Below, in pieces: positions 8,777-18,017 of a stretch of 64,000 nucleotides of DNA (positions are counted from its first letter, which is position 1; every line of letters begins with the position of its first letter). The stretch covers positions 1 through 64,000 of the forward strand of contig CAWAYL010000007.1 in NCBI GenBank assembly GCA_963786305.1, in the 5' to 3' direction. Below the pieces are notes generated by a model. It saw nothing but the letters and a program-made list of their open reading frames with translations. It made no database searches and had not been told where the DNA came from. Origin of the DNA: CAKZLS01 sp963786305. Lineage in GTDB: Bacteria > Pseudomonadota > Alphaproteobacteria > Rhodospirillales > Defluviicoccaceae. A program made the translations under genes and the position numbers.

Positions 8777-9627
8777 ATGGCGCGAATTGTTGTTATCGGT
8801 TCCGTCGCCAGGGACGATGTGGTGCGCCTCCACGAAGGGTTTCGCGAGGGAACCCACCTGCAGGGCGCCTGGCATGGTCCGCGTCTGGGCGGCGGCGCGT
8901 CGTGCACGGCCGTTCCCCTGGCGCACGCCGGCCATGACGTGGTCGTCGTGGGATCCATCGGTCTCGACGATCTCGGCGAGGAACTGCTCGCGGAACTGGA
9001 GGCCACCGGCGTCGATATGTCCCAGGTGGCGCGCATCGACCAGCCCTCGACGCGCTCGATCATCCTGGTGGACGGCGAGGGCGAACGCACGGTCATCAAC
9101 GTCACGCGCACCCATCAGGACGAACCGCCGGCGCGATTGCTGCGGTTGGGCGCGGACTGCGTGTATGTCCGCAGCCGGCGCCTGGATCTGGCGCCGCTGC
9201 TGCGCGAGAAGGCCGGATCGTCGCTGATCATCGCGCACCTGCCGCCGTGCCTGCCGGAAGGCGTGCGTCCCGCCCACATTCTCGTGACATCGGCTTCGGA
9301 CGTGGGTGCCGACGTTCTCGATGATCCACTCGAGGTCGGACGCCGCGTCGCCGGCGAGCTGCTGCAGTGGGTGCTGGTCACCCACGGCGCCAAGGGGGTC
9401 GATTGCCTACGGCCAGGACGAAACGCTCAAGGTGCCGGCACCGAAGGTGAAGCCGGTGGACACGACCGGCGCGGGCGATACCTTCGCCGCCGGACTGGTG
9501 CATGCCCTGGTCATGGGCAAGACGATGACCGAGGCCCTGGAAACCAGCCGTCGTCTGGGGCGCCGAGGCCACCCAGTGGGAAAGCTCGATCCTGCCGGCG
9601 GAAGCCGTCGAACGGCTGCTTCAATAG
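8777..9627 (+). CDS. PfkB-family carbohydrate kinase, frameshifted near the C-terminus
   Basis: Ribokinase-like sugar or nucleoside kinase, cytoplasmic. The start MARIVVIGSVARDDVV at 8777 follows AAAGGGGGAGAAG. The first PfkB signature region is GGGASCTAVPLAHAGHDVVV with GSIGLDDLGEEL. Signature 2, DTTGAGDTFAAGL, with the catalytic Asp, is in another frame (near 9460-9500). The tail (STQWES-like, then ILPAEAVERLLQ) is in a third frame, ending at TAG 9625-9627. Shifts lie near 9400 and 9555. Length is about 283 codons, slightly short for the family. The substrate is not predictable from sequence alone. It runs away from the MFS gene on the other strand with a shared 150 bp promoter region. Confidence 0.82.
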
Positions 9628-9720
9628 GGCCTTGCAAGCGTCTTCGGCACGCCGCTCTAAACGGTTGATTTCCAGAGCACGCGAATCCGTTCAAGTGAGT
9701 TCACTTGAACGGATATAGCT

Positions 9721-10178
9721 CTAATAGCGCGCCTCGGACACGAACAGCCAATCCGACAGGCTCTCCACGTCCAGCGCCGCCTGCCGATAGAGGAATTCTA
9801 GCGCGTCGCGGCGCGAGAGCAAGCCGGCGAGCTTGCCGTTTTCGACCACCGGCATATGGCGGATTCCCCGCTTTGCCATGGTCTGAAGCACGTCCTCGAG
9901 GTTGTCGTCGGGCCCGCAGGTGATGATGTCGGTGCTCATGACAGTCGCTCGTGAGCATGGACGCCGCCTTGTCGCCGTACTCGGCCAACGCGTAGTTCAT
10001 GTCACCCAGCGAGACGACGCCCGTCACCTTGTCCGTCTCATCACAAACAACGGCGAGGGAAAGTTTGCGGCCGCCGACCGGTTGGGCCAACGTCGCGGGC
10101 GGTTTCGACAAGGGTGTTTTCCGGCCGAACCGTCAGGACGATCGTTCCATGCAAATGCATGAATTTCGAAACTTTCAT
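9721..10178 (-). CDS. Two-CBS-domain protein, frameshifted
   Basis: Small protein made of a pair of CBS domains, which usually bind adenine nucleotides and sense energy state. Start at 10178 (MKVSKFMHLHGTIVLTVRPE); the first CBS repeat continues in another frame with KLSLAVVCDETDKVTGVVSL and GDMNYALAEYG; the second is MSTDIITCGPDDNLEDVLQT, MAKRGIRHMPVVENGKLAGL, ending at 9721. Frameshifts near 10060-10090 and 9945 separate the pieces. The restored protein would be about 150 residues, the usual size for stand-alone CBS pairs. Its partner is unknown. Confidence 0.8.
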
Positions 10179-10311
10179 GATGCTTCCCCCTCGATATTTT
10201 AGTTGTTTCAGAGTAACGACGGCATGGACGATATCGCAAAAGGGCATCGCCGAAAAGCCAGATAGCGGCGCGAACGTGTAAATCTTGTGCCGCCTCGGCG
10301 AAACCGGCATA
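10179..10311. other. Short intergenic region upstream of the CBS gene
   Basis: About 130 bases; AT-rich close to the CBS start (TCGATATTTTAGTTG). It probably carries that gene's promoter, but no element is clear enough to name. Confidence 0.35.
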
Positions 10312-11140
10312 TCAGGCTCGAGACTCGGCGAAATCGCCGAGATAGGCCAGGCCGGCGATGGCGCGGCTGCCGTACCAGGAAACCATCTCGGCGTCGATCA
10401 TCGCCGCCTTGGCGGCATGCGCCGGGAAATTCGGCGCGGAAGGCGTCGAGGTGATGATCCTTGAACGGAAAGGGCTCGGAGCCGAACAGCACCAGATCGA
10501 CCGTCGGACAGCAGCCCGTTCGGTCATCGCCACCTCCGGGTAGCGGGCGTCCCGCGGCACTCGGCCGTTCGCCAGCGCGCCAGCGCCAGCATGCGCGAAA
10601 TGTAGGTGTCGCCGGAGACCGTCATCCACGGATCCTTCCAGATCAGGTAGAGAACCCGCCGTTCGGCGAGCGTGCGGCGGCCGCGGCGTCAGCGTCTTGG
10701 TGGGCGGCCTCGAAGCGGGCGCACAGGGCTTCGGCTTCGGCCTCCCGGGCGAACAGCCGGCCCATCAGCCGGTAAAGCGTCAGGTTGTCGCGGACATCGA
10801 TGGGATGGGTGACCACCACCTCGCAGCCCAGCCGCGCGCAGATCCTCGGCCAGTTGACGCGGCGTTTCGTCCACATTGACGATGACATGGCTGGGCGCCG
10901 CGCGTTCTGAGTTTGTCCATGATTGACCTGTTTGGTGCCGCCGATGCTCCGGACGGCTTTAACCCGGTCTCGCGGATGGACGCAAAAAGCCGTCCGGCCC
11001 ACGACCGCATCGCCCAGGCCCAGATCGAACAGCAGTTCGGTAATGCTGGGGACGAGGGAAACGATGCGAAAACCGGCTTCGGCGGGGCGATGGACGGCGC
11101 CGGCGGCATCGACGATGGGAGAAAGATCGGTCGGTTTCAT
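10312..11140 (-). CDS. Periplasmic binding protein-like (BtuF/TroA-type) metal or cobalamin receptor, frameshifted
   Basis: Helical-backbone metal receptor superfamily protein, like BtuF, which captures cobalamin or chelated iron. The N-terminus at 11140 (MKPTDLSPIVDAAG) leads to RIVSLVPSITELLFDLGLGD and VVGRTAFCVHP, typical of the first lobe. The middle has LARLGCEVVVTHPIDVRDNL-type sequence; the C-terminal lobe includes LVLFGSEPFPFKDHHLDAF and ends SWYGSRAIAGLAYLGDF at 10312. At least three frameshifts (near 10890-10910, 10655 and 10460-10560). No signal peptide is visible, as in cytoplasmic or signal-less relatives found without ABC partners. No permease or ATPase gene is nearby. Confidence 0.72.
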
Positions 11141-11262
11141 TTCTTTTCAATCACGCTGGGACATCCAAAACAGGGGGCGATGGTCTAACATCTTCAATCC
11201 AAAGGACTTTTCGTTGCGACCAATTGCACGCAAACGATCGGATTTCAAAAAAGTTATACAAC

Positions 11263-11278
11263 TGTGATGTCGATCACA
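11263..11278. promoter_or_regulatory. CRP/FNR-family-like palindromic operator
   Basis: TGTGATGTCGATCACA, a perfect palindrome matching the TGTGA-N6-TCACA core recognised by CRP-type regulators. It lies in the gap between the binding-protein gene (minus) and ndk (plus), 85 bp before a plus-strand terminator hairpin. Whether an alphaproteobacterial CRP/FNR regulator uses it here is inference. Confidence 0.45.
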
Positions 11279-11361
11279 TTCGCCAACGCGGGCTTCCATC
11301 ATAGTCGTTCGTGGATGGACATTTCATCCGGAGTTCTCCCTTCCCTCAAGAGCACCAACTA

Positions 11362-11388
11362 GGGCCGGCTTTGCCGGCCCCTTTTTTG
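11362..11388 (+). terminator. Rho-independent terminator
   Basis: GGGCCGGC, a short TTT-containing loop, GCCGGCCC, then a run of six T. It is very strong on the plus strand, yet no recognisable plus-strand gene precedes it. It could end a short untranslated RNA transcribed from near 11270, or a small peptide ending KSTN at a TAG just before the stem. Confidence 0.75.
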
Positions 11389-11610
11389 TCTTCGTATCGA
11401 ACTCCTTTTCGATTTAGCGCCGGAACGTTGGTGAGGCGAACTGTCCCTTGTCAGCGGCCGGACGCGCGGTCTATAAGGCGGCGACTTTTTTGATTTCTTC
11501 AGGGGAAGACGCGATGCCAGCGCTTGATTTTGACGCTTCGGCATTTGCCAAACTCGACATGCGGAAACATTTCTTTTTCAACGCAAAATAACAAACGGAG
11601 GGACTCGGCG

Positions 11611-12034
11611 ATGGCCGTAGAACGAACCCTGTCCATCATCAAGCCGGACGCCACGGAACGCAATATCACGGGCAAGATCAACGCCTTCTTCGAAGAAGGC
11701 GGTCTCAGGATCGTCGCCCAGAAACGCATTCACCTCACCATGGGACAGGCGCAGAAATTCTACGAGGTTCACAAGGAACGCCCTTTCTTCGGCGAGCTTT
11801 GCGACTACATGGTTTCCGGCCCGGTGGTCGTTCAGGTGCTGGAAGGCGATGAACGCCGTCACCCGCAACCGTGAGATCATGGGCGCCACCAATCCGGCCC
11901 AGGCCGAGGAAGGAACGATCCGCAAGGCGCACGGCGTCGACGTTCAGGCGAACTCCGTCCACGGGTCCGATTCGCCGGAAAACGCGGCCATCGAAATCGC
12001 CTTCTTCTTCTCCGGTACCGAGATCGTCGGCTGA
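11611..12034 (+). CDS. ndk: Nucleoside diphosphate kinase, one-base frameshift
   Basis: Transfers the gamma phosphate between nucleoside di- and triphosphates through a phospho-histidine; cytoplasmic oligomer. The start ATG at 11611 (MAVERTLSIIKPDATERN) has GGAGGG upstream. The first 80 residues are normal, including the ERPFFGELCDYM region. One extra T at about 11850 shifts the frame; removing it gives LEGENAV, as expected, followed by REIMGATNPAQAEEGTIR and the active-site His in NSVHGSDS. It ends at TGA 12034 for a normal length of about 140 residues. Loss of this gene is improbable, so a base-call error is favoured. Confidence 0.93.
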
Positions 12035-12125
12035 CCGCGACCGACGACGGCATTCACGGTTTACCGCCCGAACACGCCGCCAGAAGCGTTGTCCGAGGGC
12101 CAATAAAAACCGAGACGACTTAAAG

Positions 12126-12152
12126 CCCGGCCTCATTCAGGGGCCGGGTTTA
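12126..12152. terminator. Bidirectional terminator between ndk and purN
   Basis: CCCGGCC, 9-base loop, GGCCGGG, followed by TTTAT on the plus strand and by a weaker T-rich stretch on the minus strand. It separates the convergent ndk and purN genes; the purN stop codon lies inside the stem-loop. Confidence 0.6.
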
Positions 12153-12787
12153 TCATTGCTCCCATGGGCGGATGCGCGCCGGCGATGGTGACCCGGTCAT
12201 CGGTCACGCGGATCCGCGATTGCGCGATCATCTTCACGACCAGGGGATAGATCCTGTGCTCGTGGGTCAGGATGCGGGCGGCCAGGCTGTCGGCGTCGTC
12301 GTCCTGCAGCACCGGTACCACAGCCTGGGCGATGATCGGCCCGTCGTCCACGGCGGCGCGGACGAAATGCACGGTGCAGCCCGAGAATCGCGCGCCGTGC
12401 TCCAGAACCCGGTCGTGAACGTTCAGTCCCCGGAACGCCGGCAGCAGCGACGGATGGATATTGATAAGCCGGTCGCGCCAGCGGCTCGACGAAGCCGTCG
12501 GTGAGCAGCCGCATGAAGCCGGCGAGACAGATCAATTCCACGCCGGCGGCGGCCAGGGCCTCGTTCATGGCATGTTCGAAAGCCTCGCGGCCGTCATGGG
12601 CCTTGTGGTCGATCACCGTGGTGGCGATGCCCTTGGCCTCGGCCCGCTTGAGCCCGGCGGCGTCGGCCCTGTTGGACAGCACGAGGGCGATTTCCGCCGG
12701 AAACGTCTCGGCGGCGCAGGCGTCAATCAACGCTTGAAGATTGCTGCCGCGACCGGAAATCAGCACGCCGACTTTCAGCTTGGCCAC
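12133..12787 (-). CDS. purN: Phosphoribosylglycinamide formyltransferase, frameshifted
   Basis: Third step of de novo purine synthesis: formyl transfer from 10-formyl-THF to GAR. The GTG start at 12787 gives VAKLKVGVLISGRGSNLQAL, with the phosphate-binding loop SGRGSNLQ. Then come ELICLAGFMRLL and, after a one-base shift near 12480, the catalytic INIHPSLLPAF (Asn and His), the HDRVLEHGARFSGCTVHF region, and the conserved Asp in DDGPIIAQ. It ends inside the terminator at 12133. It lies directly downstream of purM, as is usual in proteobacteria; the two genes are 16 bp apart and surely co-transcribed. Confidence 0.9.
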
Positions 12788-12803
12788 GACGCGGCCACTC
12801 CTG

Positions 12804-13856
12804 TCAGCACCACGCGCGGGCCGCCTTGGCGCCGGCGAACGAGTCGTCCCGATGGTGATCACGGTCTCGCCCGCGTCACGCAGCACCCGCCGCAGATGCT
12901 CGGTCCGCTCGGGCGCCGTCACCACCACCATGCCGATGCCGCAGTTGAAGGTGCGCGCCAGTTCGCCGGCCTCGATGCCGCCGGCTTCGGCCAGCCAGCG
13001 GAAGACCGCCGGCAGCGGCCACGCGGCGACGTCGAGTTCGGCGGCGAGGGCGTCGGGCAGCACCCGGGGTATATTGTCGATCAATCCCCCGCCGGTGATG
13101 TGCGCGAGAGCCCGGACGCCGCCGGCGCGGATGGCCGCAAGGCAGCTCTTCACGTAGATGCGTGTCGGGGCGAGCAGCAGCGGTCCAAGGGTGCTTCCGG
13201 GGGCGAAGGGAGCCGGATCGGCGTAGCTCAGACCTCGATCGTCGACAACCTTGCGGACCAGCGAAAAGCCGTTGGAATGAAGACCGTCGGATGCCAGGCC
13301 GAGGACCACGTCGCCGTCGACTGCGCCTTCGCCGCCGAGAATATGGCCGCGCTCGACGGCGCCGACGGAGAACCCGGCAAGATCATAGTCGCCGCCGGCG
13401 TACATGCCGGGAAGTTCCGCCGTTTCGCCGCCGATCAGGGCACAGTTGGCCTGGCGGCAGCCCTCGGCGATGCCCGCGACGATGTCGCGACCGGTTGCCA
13501 CATCGAGCGCGCCGGTGGCGTAGTAATCCAGGAAAAACAAGGGCTCGGCGCCTTGAACCACCAGGTCGTTGACGCACATGGCGACGAGATCGATGCCGAC
13601 GGTGCCGTGCAGGCCGCTGGCGATGGCCACCTTGAGCTTGGTGCCGACGCCGTCGGTGGCCGCCACCAGGATCGGGTCCGAATATCCGGCGGCGCGCAGG
13701 TCGAACAGCGCGCCGAAACCGCCGAGGCCGGAGGCGACGCCCTTGCGGTCGGTGGACCTCGCGAGGGGCTTGATCGCCTCGACGAGAGCCGCGCCGGCGT
13801 CGATGTCGACGCCCGCTTGTTTGTAACTGAGACCGGTTATCTCTTTCTCCCCCCAC
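12804..13856 (-). CDS. purM: Phosphoribosylaminoimidazole synthetase (AIR synthetase), start disrupted
   Basis: Fifth step of purine synthesis, ATP-dependent ring closure of FGAM. One continuous frame carries SYKQAGVDIDAGAALVEAIK, the FGALFDL and VAATDGVGTKLK motifs, CVNDLVVQGAEPLFFLDYYA, ALIGGETAELPGMY and GGGLIDNIPRVLP. It reaches about 12840, where another shift is needed to finish with SFAGAKAARAWC and a stop at 12804. No usable start codon lies in frame; a GTG with a run of six G at about 13856 would work if one G were dropped. The N-terminal and C-terminal shifts therefore look like homopolymer errors. It is transcribed divergently from the DUF2066 gene, with only 30 bp between them. 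Confidence 0.92.
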
Positions 13857-13886
13857 GCGACGTGCTAAATTGGCGCGGTTGATGGC

Positions 13887-15164
13887 ATGAGCATACTTTA
13901 TCCGGGAACGTATTCAATGATCCATTGTTGCTGGCCGCGCGCGATCTGGCGCATGGCAACCAGGGCGGGCCTGGTGTTGTTGGTGGCGATGGCGCTCCGC
14001 GCGCCCGCGTTGGCCGCGGATACGTTCGTGGTGCGCGGCGTCGAGGTCGATGTCACCGCGGCGACGGCGGCGGACGCCCGCGACCAGGCCCTCGCGGAGG
14101 GTGAACGCAGAGCCTTCCGGCTGCAGTTGGAACGCTTGACGGCCCGCGCCGACTGGGGATCGCTGCCGGATCTGACCAATCAGGAAATTGCCGCCTACAT
14201 TCAGGATTTCGAGGTGGCATCGGAAAAGGTCTCGGCCGTCCGATACATCGCCACCCTGAACTACCGGTTCAAGGAGCAAGACGTGCGGCGCCTCCTCGCC
14301 GACCGGAACACGCCGTTCGCCATGACGCGGTCAAAACCGGTGGCGGTGGTCCCCGTCTACGGGGACGCCGGAGCCGCCGAGGGGGCGGTGCTTTGGGAAG
14401 CCCCCAATCCATGGCGCGACGCCTGGGCCGCGCGGCCACGAACGGACGGACTGGTGCCGCTGATCGTGCCGGCGGTGGATCCGTCGGACACCGGCGCAAT
14501 CAGCGCCGAGCAGGCCCTTCAGGGTGACCCGTCGAGCCTCTCGGCGATCACGCGGCGAGCCGGCGCCTTCACCGCCCTGGTGGCCCACGCGACCCGCGAG
14601 GATGACGGTGCCGGTCCGCCCGCTGTCAAGGTTTCGCTCAACCAGTATGGTCCCGGCGGGCGCGAGCACACTTCGGTCAACACCTACACCGCTCGCGACG
14701 GCGAGAGCATGGACGCGCTGTTGGTGCGCGCGGCCGATTTCGCGGAACTGGAAATGGAGCAGGTCTGGAAGAGCCGGAGCCTCGTTCAGGTCACCGGGCG
14801 GTCGGTGACGCCCGTGACCCTGCCGCTGACGGCTTTGCGCCAGTGGCAGACGGTCAGGGAGCGTCTCGAACGAATTCCCGTCGTCCAGTATACCGAACTG
14901 GTGGTGCTGTCTCGCGATCACGCGCGGCTGAACCTGTTCCATATGGGCACGCCCGACCAGTTGGCCGTGGCCCTTCGCCAGGCCGACCTCGAGCTGTCGC
15001 GCCAGGACGCCGGCGCGGGTGTGGGCGCGGGCGCCGGCATGAACGTCGGCATGGGCGCCGGCGCCGGTGTTGACGGCAATCCGCCCGGGGCGCCGGGAAG
15101 CGCGGAGGTCGAGGAGAAATGGATGCTGCGCCTGCCCGCCGGCGGCGCCGTCGCGCGCCCATGA
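13887..15164 (+). CDS. DUF2066 domain protein, secreted
   Basis: 425 aa. A hydrophobic signal segment (AGLVLLVAMALRAPALA) with probable cleavage after ALAA precedes FVVRGVEVDVTAATAADARD, ERRAFRLQLERLT and AAYIQDFEVASEKVSAVRYI, the hallmarks of DUF2066. These periplasmic proteins of unknown role usually sit just before a PerM permease and a DnaA-like gene, exactly as here. Near the C-terminus there is a low-complexity run rich in Gly, Ala and Met (GAGVGAGAGMNVGMGAGAG). In-frame ATGs at 13917 and 13953 are alternative starts. The next gene begins 25 bp downstream. Confidence 0.85.
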   Translation: MSILYPGTYSMIHCCWPRAIWRMATRAGLVLLVAMALRAPALAADTFVVRGVEVDVTAATAADARDQALAEGERRAFRLQLERLTARADWGSLPDLTNQEIAAYIQDFEVASEKVSAVRYIATLNYRFKEQDVRRLLADRNTPFAMTRSKPVAVVPVYGDAGAAEGAVLWEAPNPWRDAWAARPRTDGLVPLIVPAVDPSDTGAISAEQALQGDPSSLSAITRRAGAFTALVAHATREDDGAGPPAVKVSLNQYGPGGREHTSVNTYTARDGESMDALLVRAADFAELEMEQVWKSRSLVQVTGRSVTPVTLPLTALRQWQTVRERLERIPVVQYTELVVLSRDHARLNLFHMGTPDQLAVALRQADLELSRQDAGAGVGAGAGMNVGMGAGAGVDGNPPGAPGSAEVEEKWMLRLPAGGAVARP

Positions 15165-15189
15165 CGAACACCCCGATTGGAACGCGGCC

Positions 15190-16314
15190 GTGAGCCCGGA
15201 ACGGCGCCTTTTTCTCTGGATCGCCGTCATTCTGGCGGGCGGCCTGCTGGTGTATCTGCTTCGCAATGCTTTGTTTCCGTTCGTGGCGGGCATGGTGGTG
15301 GGGTATCTTCTCGATCCGCTCGCCGACCGCCTGGAAGCGAGAAGGTGTCCGCGGGGGGTGGCGGCGGCGTTGATCGTCGGTGCGTTTCTGGCGGTGCTGG
15401 TGGCGATTTTCGTCATCCTCCTGCCGGTGCTCAGCGCCCAGATCACCGACCTGATCGCCAAACTGCCGGATTACCTCCAGAGGCTTCGCGACTTCGCCGA
15501 ACCGATAATCGCCCAGCTTCGTGCCAGCCTGACCGACGCGCAGCTGGCGCAACTCCAGGAATTCGGCCGCGATTCCACCGGCGGCCTGCTCAAGTGGATC
15601 GGCACCGTGTTGAAAGGCATGCTCGGCGGCGGCGCGGCCGTTTTGAACATCGTGTCGCTGACGGTGATCATGCCGGTGGTGGCGTTCTACCTGCTCCGCG
15701 ACTGGGACCGCATCGTCGCGCATCTGGACTCACTGCTGCCCCGGGGCAGCGCCGATACCATTCGGGAACAAATGCGCGAGATCGACACCCGTCTTTCCGG
15801 GTTTCTGCGGGGCCAGGCCCTGGTCTGCCTGATCCTCGGGACCCTGTACGCGGTCGGCTTGACCCTGGTGGGGCTCGACTTCGGCCTGCTGGTGGGGATG
15901 GGCGCCGGCCTGATCTCGTTCATTCCCTATTTCGGCACCGCCGTCGGGCTCGTCGTCGGGGTGGGCCTGGCGCTGGCGCAGTTCTCCGAATGGCTGCCCA
16001 TCGCTTTGGTGGCGGGCGTGTTCGCCCTCGGGCAGGTGGTCGAGGGGTATGTCCTCACCCCCAAACTCGTCGGCGAGCGCATCGGCCTGCATCCGGTGTG
16101 GGTGTTGTTCGCGCTGTTGGCCGGCGGCACCTTGTTCGGCTTCACCGGCATCCTGCTGGCGGTGCCGGCCGCCGCCGCCATCGGCGTGGTTGTGCGCTTC
16201 GTGATCGAGCGGTACCGCAAGAGCCCGCTCTACCGGAGCGCCGGGCAGCCGGCGGCCGACGCCGCCGGCGGCGTCGGTTCCGGTCTCGGTTCCGCCTCGG
16301 GGGACGAACGGTGA
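15190..16314 (+). CDS. AI-2E/PerM family permease
   Basis: About 374 aa inner-membrane protein. Several membrane spans are visible: LFLWIAVILAGGLLVYLL, LFPFVAGMVVGYLLDPLADR, AALIVGAFLAVLVAIFVILL, and C-terminal spans including LISFIPYFGTAVGLVVGVGL and GFTGILLAVPAAAAIGVVV. The family signature DPLADRLE and the P-x-F-GTxxG region are present. Members export small molecules or act as sodium/proton antiporters; the substrate is unknown here. A GTG at 15190 starts VSPERRLFLW, since upstream in-frame codons overlap the DUF2066 gene. The stop overlaps the start of hda (GTGA). Confidence 0.88.
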   Translation: MSPERRLFLWIAVILAGGLLVYLLRNALFPFVAGMVVGYLLDPLADRLEARRCPRGVAAALIVGAFLAVLVAIFVILLPVLSAQITDLIAKLPDYLQRLRDFAEPIIAQLRASLTDAQLAQLQEFGRDSTGGLLKWIGTVLKGMLGGGAAVLNIVSLTVIMPVVAFYLLRDWDRIVAHLDSLLPRGSADTIREQMREIDTRLSGFLRGQALVCLILGTLYAVGLTLVGLDFGLLVGMGAGLISFIPYFGTAVGLVVGVGLALAQFSEWLPIALVAGVFALGQVVEGYVLTPKLVGERIGLHPVWVLFALLAGGTLFGFTGILLAVPAAAAIGVVVRFVIERYRKSPLYRSAGQPAADAAGGVGSGLGSASGDER

Positions 16315-17015
16315 GCGCCGATCGCCAGCTTCTTCTGCGCTTCGAACACCGGCCGTCGCTTGCCGGCGACGATTTCTACGTGGCCGACGCCAACCGCACC
16401 GCCGTCATGTGGATCGATCGCTGGCCGGACTGGCCGACGCCGGCGCTGGCGATCTACGGGCCGGCGGGGTGCGGCAAGACCCACCTCGCGCACGTATTTC
16501 TGGCGCGGACCGGGGGGCGGCGGGTCAGCACCGCGGATCTGCTCGCTCGCTCGCCGCACGACCTCATCGAAGGGGTTTCGGCCTGCGTCGTCGATGACGC
16601 CGACGCGCTGGTCGGCGCCGGCCACCAGCGGCCGCTGCTTCATCTGTACAACACCGTCAAGGAAACCGGCCATCACATGCTGATCACCGGCCGCCAGCCG
16701 CCGTCGCGGTGGACGGTGGGTCTTGCCGACCTGCGCTCGCGGCTCAATGCGGCGGCGGCCATCGCCATCACCGAGCCCGACGACATGGTGATGCAGGCCG
16801 TGCTGGTCAAACTGTTCTCGGACCGCCAGCTGAAGGTGGACGCCGATGTTCTCTCGCTCATGGTGACGCGCATGGAGCGATCCTTCGCCGCCGCCCGCGA
16901 TCTCGTGGTGCGGGTAGACGAGGAGGCCCTGAAAACCAGGCGGAACATCACCGTTTCCCTGGTGAGCCGCATCCTCCGCGAGCGGCACGCGACGGCAACG
17001 GAGAGAGACGCTTGA
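16311..17015 (+). CDS. hda: DnaA-homologous regulatory inactivator Hda-like protein
   Basis: 234 aa AAA+ protein like HdaA of Caulobacter, which with the sliding clamp promotes ATP hydrolysis by DnaA and limits re-initiation. The N-terminal QLLLRFEHRP resembles the clamp-binding QLxLxF motif. Walker A is GPAGCGKTHL, Walker B is ACVVDDAD, and ITGRQPPSRW and LRSRL correspond to the sensor/arginine region. It lacks the DnaA DNA-binding domain, as expected. The GTG start overlaps the permease stop by four bases, so the two are translationally coupled. Intact. Confidence 0.9.
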   Translation: MSADRQLLLRFEHRPSLAGDDFYVADANRTAVMWIDRWPDWPTPALAIYGPAGCGKTHLAHVFLARTGGRRVSTADLLARSPHDLIEGVSACVVDDADALVGAGHQRPLLHLYNTVKETGHHMLITGRQPPSRWTVGLADLRSRLNAAAAIAITEPDDMVMQAVLVKLFSDRQLKVDADVLSLMVTRMERSFAAARDLVVRVDEEALKTRRNITVSLVSRILRERHATATERDA

Positions 17016-17105
17016 TGGGGGGGACTTGATCGGATTCACTTGCTGTCAAAACGGTGCTTCAGCCCGACGGACGCACCGCAACGAACGGGCCGGCGGCGGC
17101 GTTGC

Positions 17106-18014
17106 TCAACCCAGGCACCACGCGAGAATTCCCTTTTGGGCGTGCAGACGATTTTCGGCCTCGTCCCAGACCACCGACTGGGGCCCGTCCAGCACACCCT
17201 GCGTCACCTCCTGACCGCGATGCGCCGGCAGGCAATGCATGAACAGCGCGTCCGGTCTGGCCCGCGCCATCAGCGCCTCGTCAATGCGGTAGGGGCCGAG
17301 AAGATTGTGCAGATTGTCGCCATCCGTGCTGCCCATGGAGACCCAGGTGTCGGTCACCACCAGATCCGCGCCCTCGACCGCTTCTTCCGGGCTGTCCGTG
17401 TAGGCCACGTCGCCGCCTTCGGCCCGCACCCACTGGAGCAGGCCGTCGCGCGGGTGCAGCGACGGCGGACATGCGAGGCGAAGCCGGAAATCGAACCGGA
17501 CCGCGGCATGAACCAGAGACCGCGCCACGTTGTTGGCGTCGCCGCTCCAGGCCACCGACCGGCCGGTTATCGCGCCCCGGTTTTCCTCGTAGGTCATGAC
17601 GTCGGCCATCAGCTGACAGGGATGGGACCGGTCCGACAATCCGTTGATCACCGGTACGGTGGCGTGTTGCGCCAGTTCCTCCAGTCTGTGGTGATCATTG
17701 GTCCGGTACATGATGATGTCCACGTACCGCGAGAGCACGCGGGCGGTGTCGGCGATGGTTTCACCCCGGCCCAACTGGGATTCCTGCTCGCTCAGCAAGA
17801 TGGCGTTGCCGCCCAGTTGCACCATGCCGACCTCGAAGGAGACGCGGGTCCGGGTGGACGGCTTCTCGAAGACCATGGCCAACGTCCGGCCGGCGAGGGT
17901 CTCTGCGCTGTCCGCGACATCGCCTCTCTTGAAGGCCGCCGCCGCGCCGAGGATCTCGCGGAGAGTGCCCTGGTCGAAGCGGTCGATATCGAGAAAATGC
18001 CTAGGCATCCGCAT
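17106..18014 (-). CDS. argF: Ornithine carbamoyltransferase
   Basis: 302 aa, normal length. Makes citrulline from ornithine and carbamoyl phosphate in arginine synthesis. The carbamoyl-phosphate loop is EKPSTRTRVSFE, and the second site is DRSHPCQLMADVMTYEE; GDANNVARSL and VTDTWVSMG contribute to the ornithine side, and HCLPAHRGQEVT carries the catalytic Cys. It starts at 18014, three bases after the argD stop, so the two genes form a tight argD-argF pair. No frameshift. Confidence 0.95.
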   Translation of the reverse strand: MRMPRHFLDIDRFDQGTLREILGAAAAFKRGDVADSAETLAGRTLAMVFEKPSTRTRVSFEVGMVQLGGNAILLSEQESQLGRGETIADTARVLSRYVDIIMYRTNDHHRLEELAQHATVPVINGLSDRSHPCQLMADVMTYEENRGAITGRSVAWSGDANNVARSLVHAAVRFDFRLRLACPPSLHPRDGLLQWVRAEGGDVAYTDSPEEAVEGADLVVTDTWVSMGSTDGDNLHNLLGPYRIDEALMARARPDALFMHCLPAHRGQEVTQGVLDGPQSVVWDEAENRLHAQKGILAWCLG

Positions 18015-18017
18015 CGG

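Noticed and set aside
11141..11360. Cobalamin riboswitch upstream of the BtuF-like gene
   Set aside because: I looked for the conserved B12-box pattern on the minus strand and did not find it.
12461..13882. 473-codon plus-strand frame opposite purM/purN
   Set aside because: Purely antisense to two certain purine genes; no motif.
14854..15723. Minus-strand frame opposite DUF2066 and the PerM-type permease
   Set aside because: Antisense to intact conserved genes; His/Arg-rich shadow.
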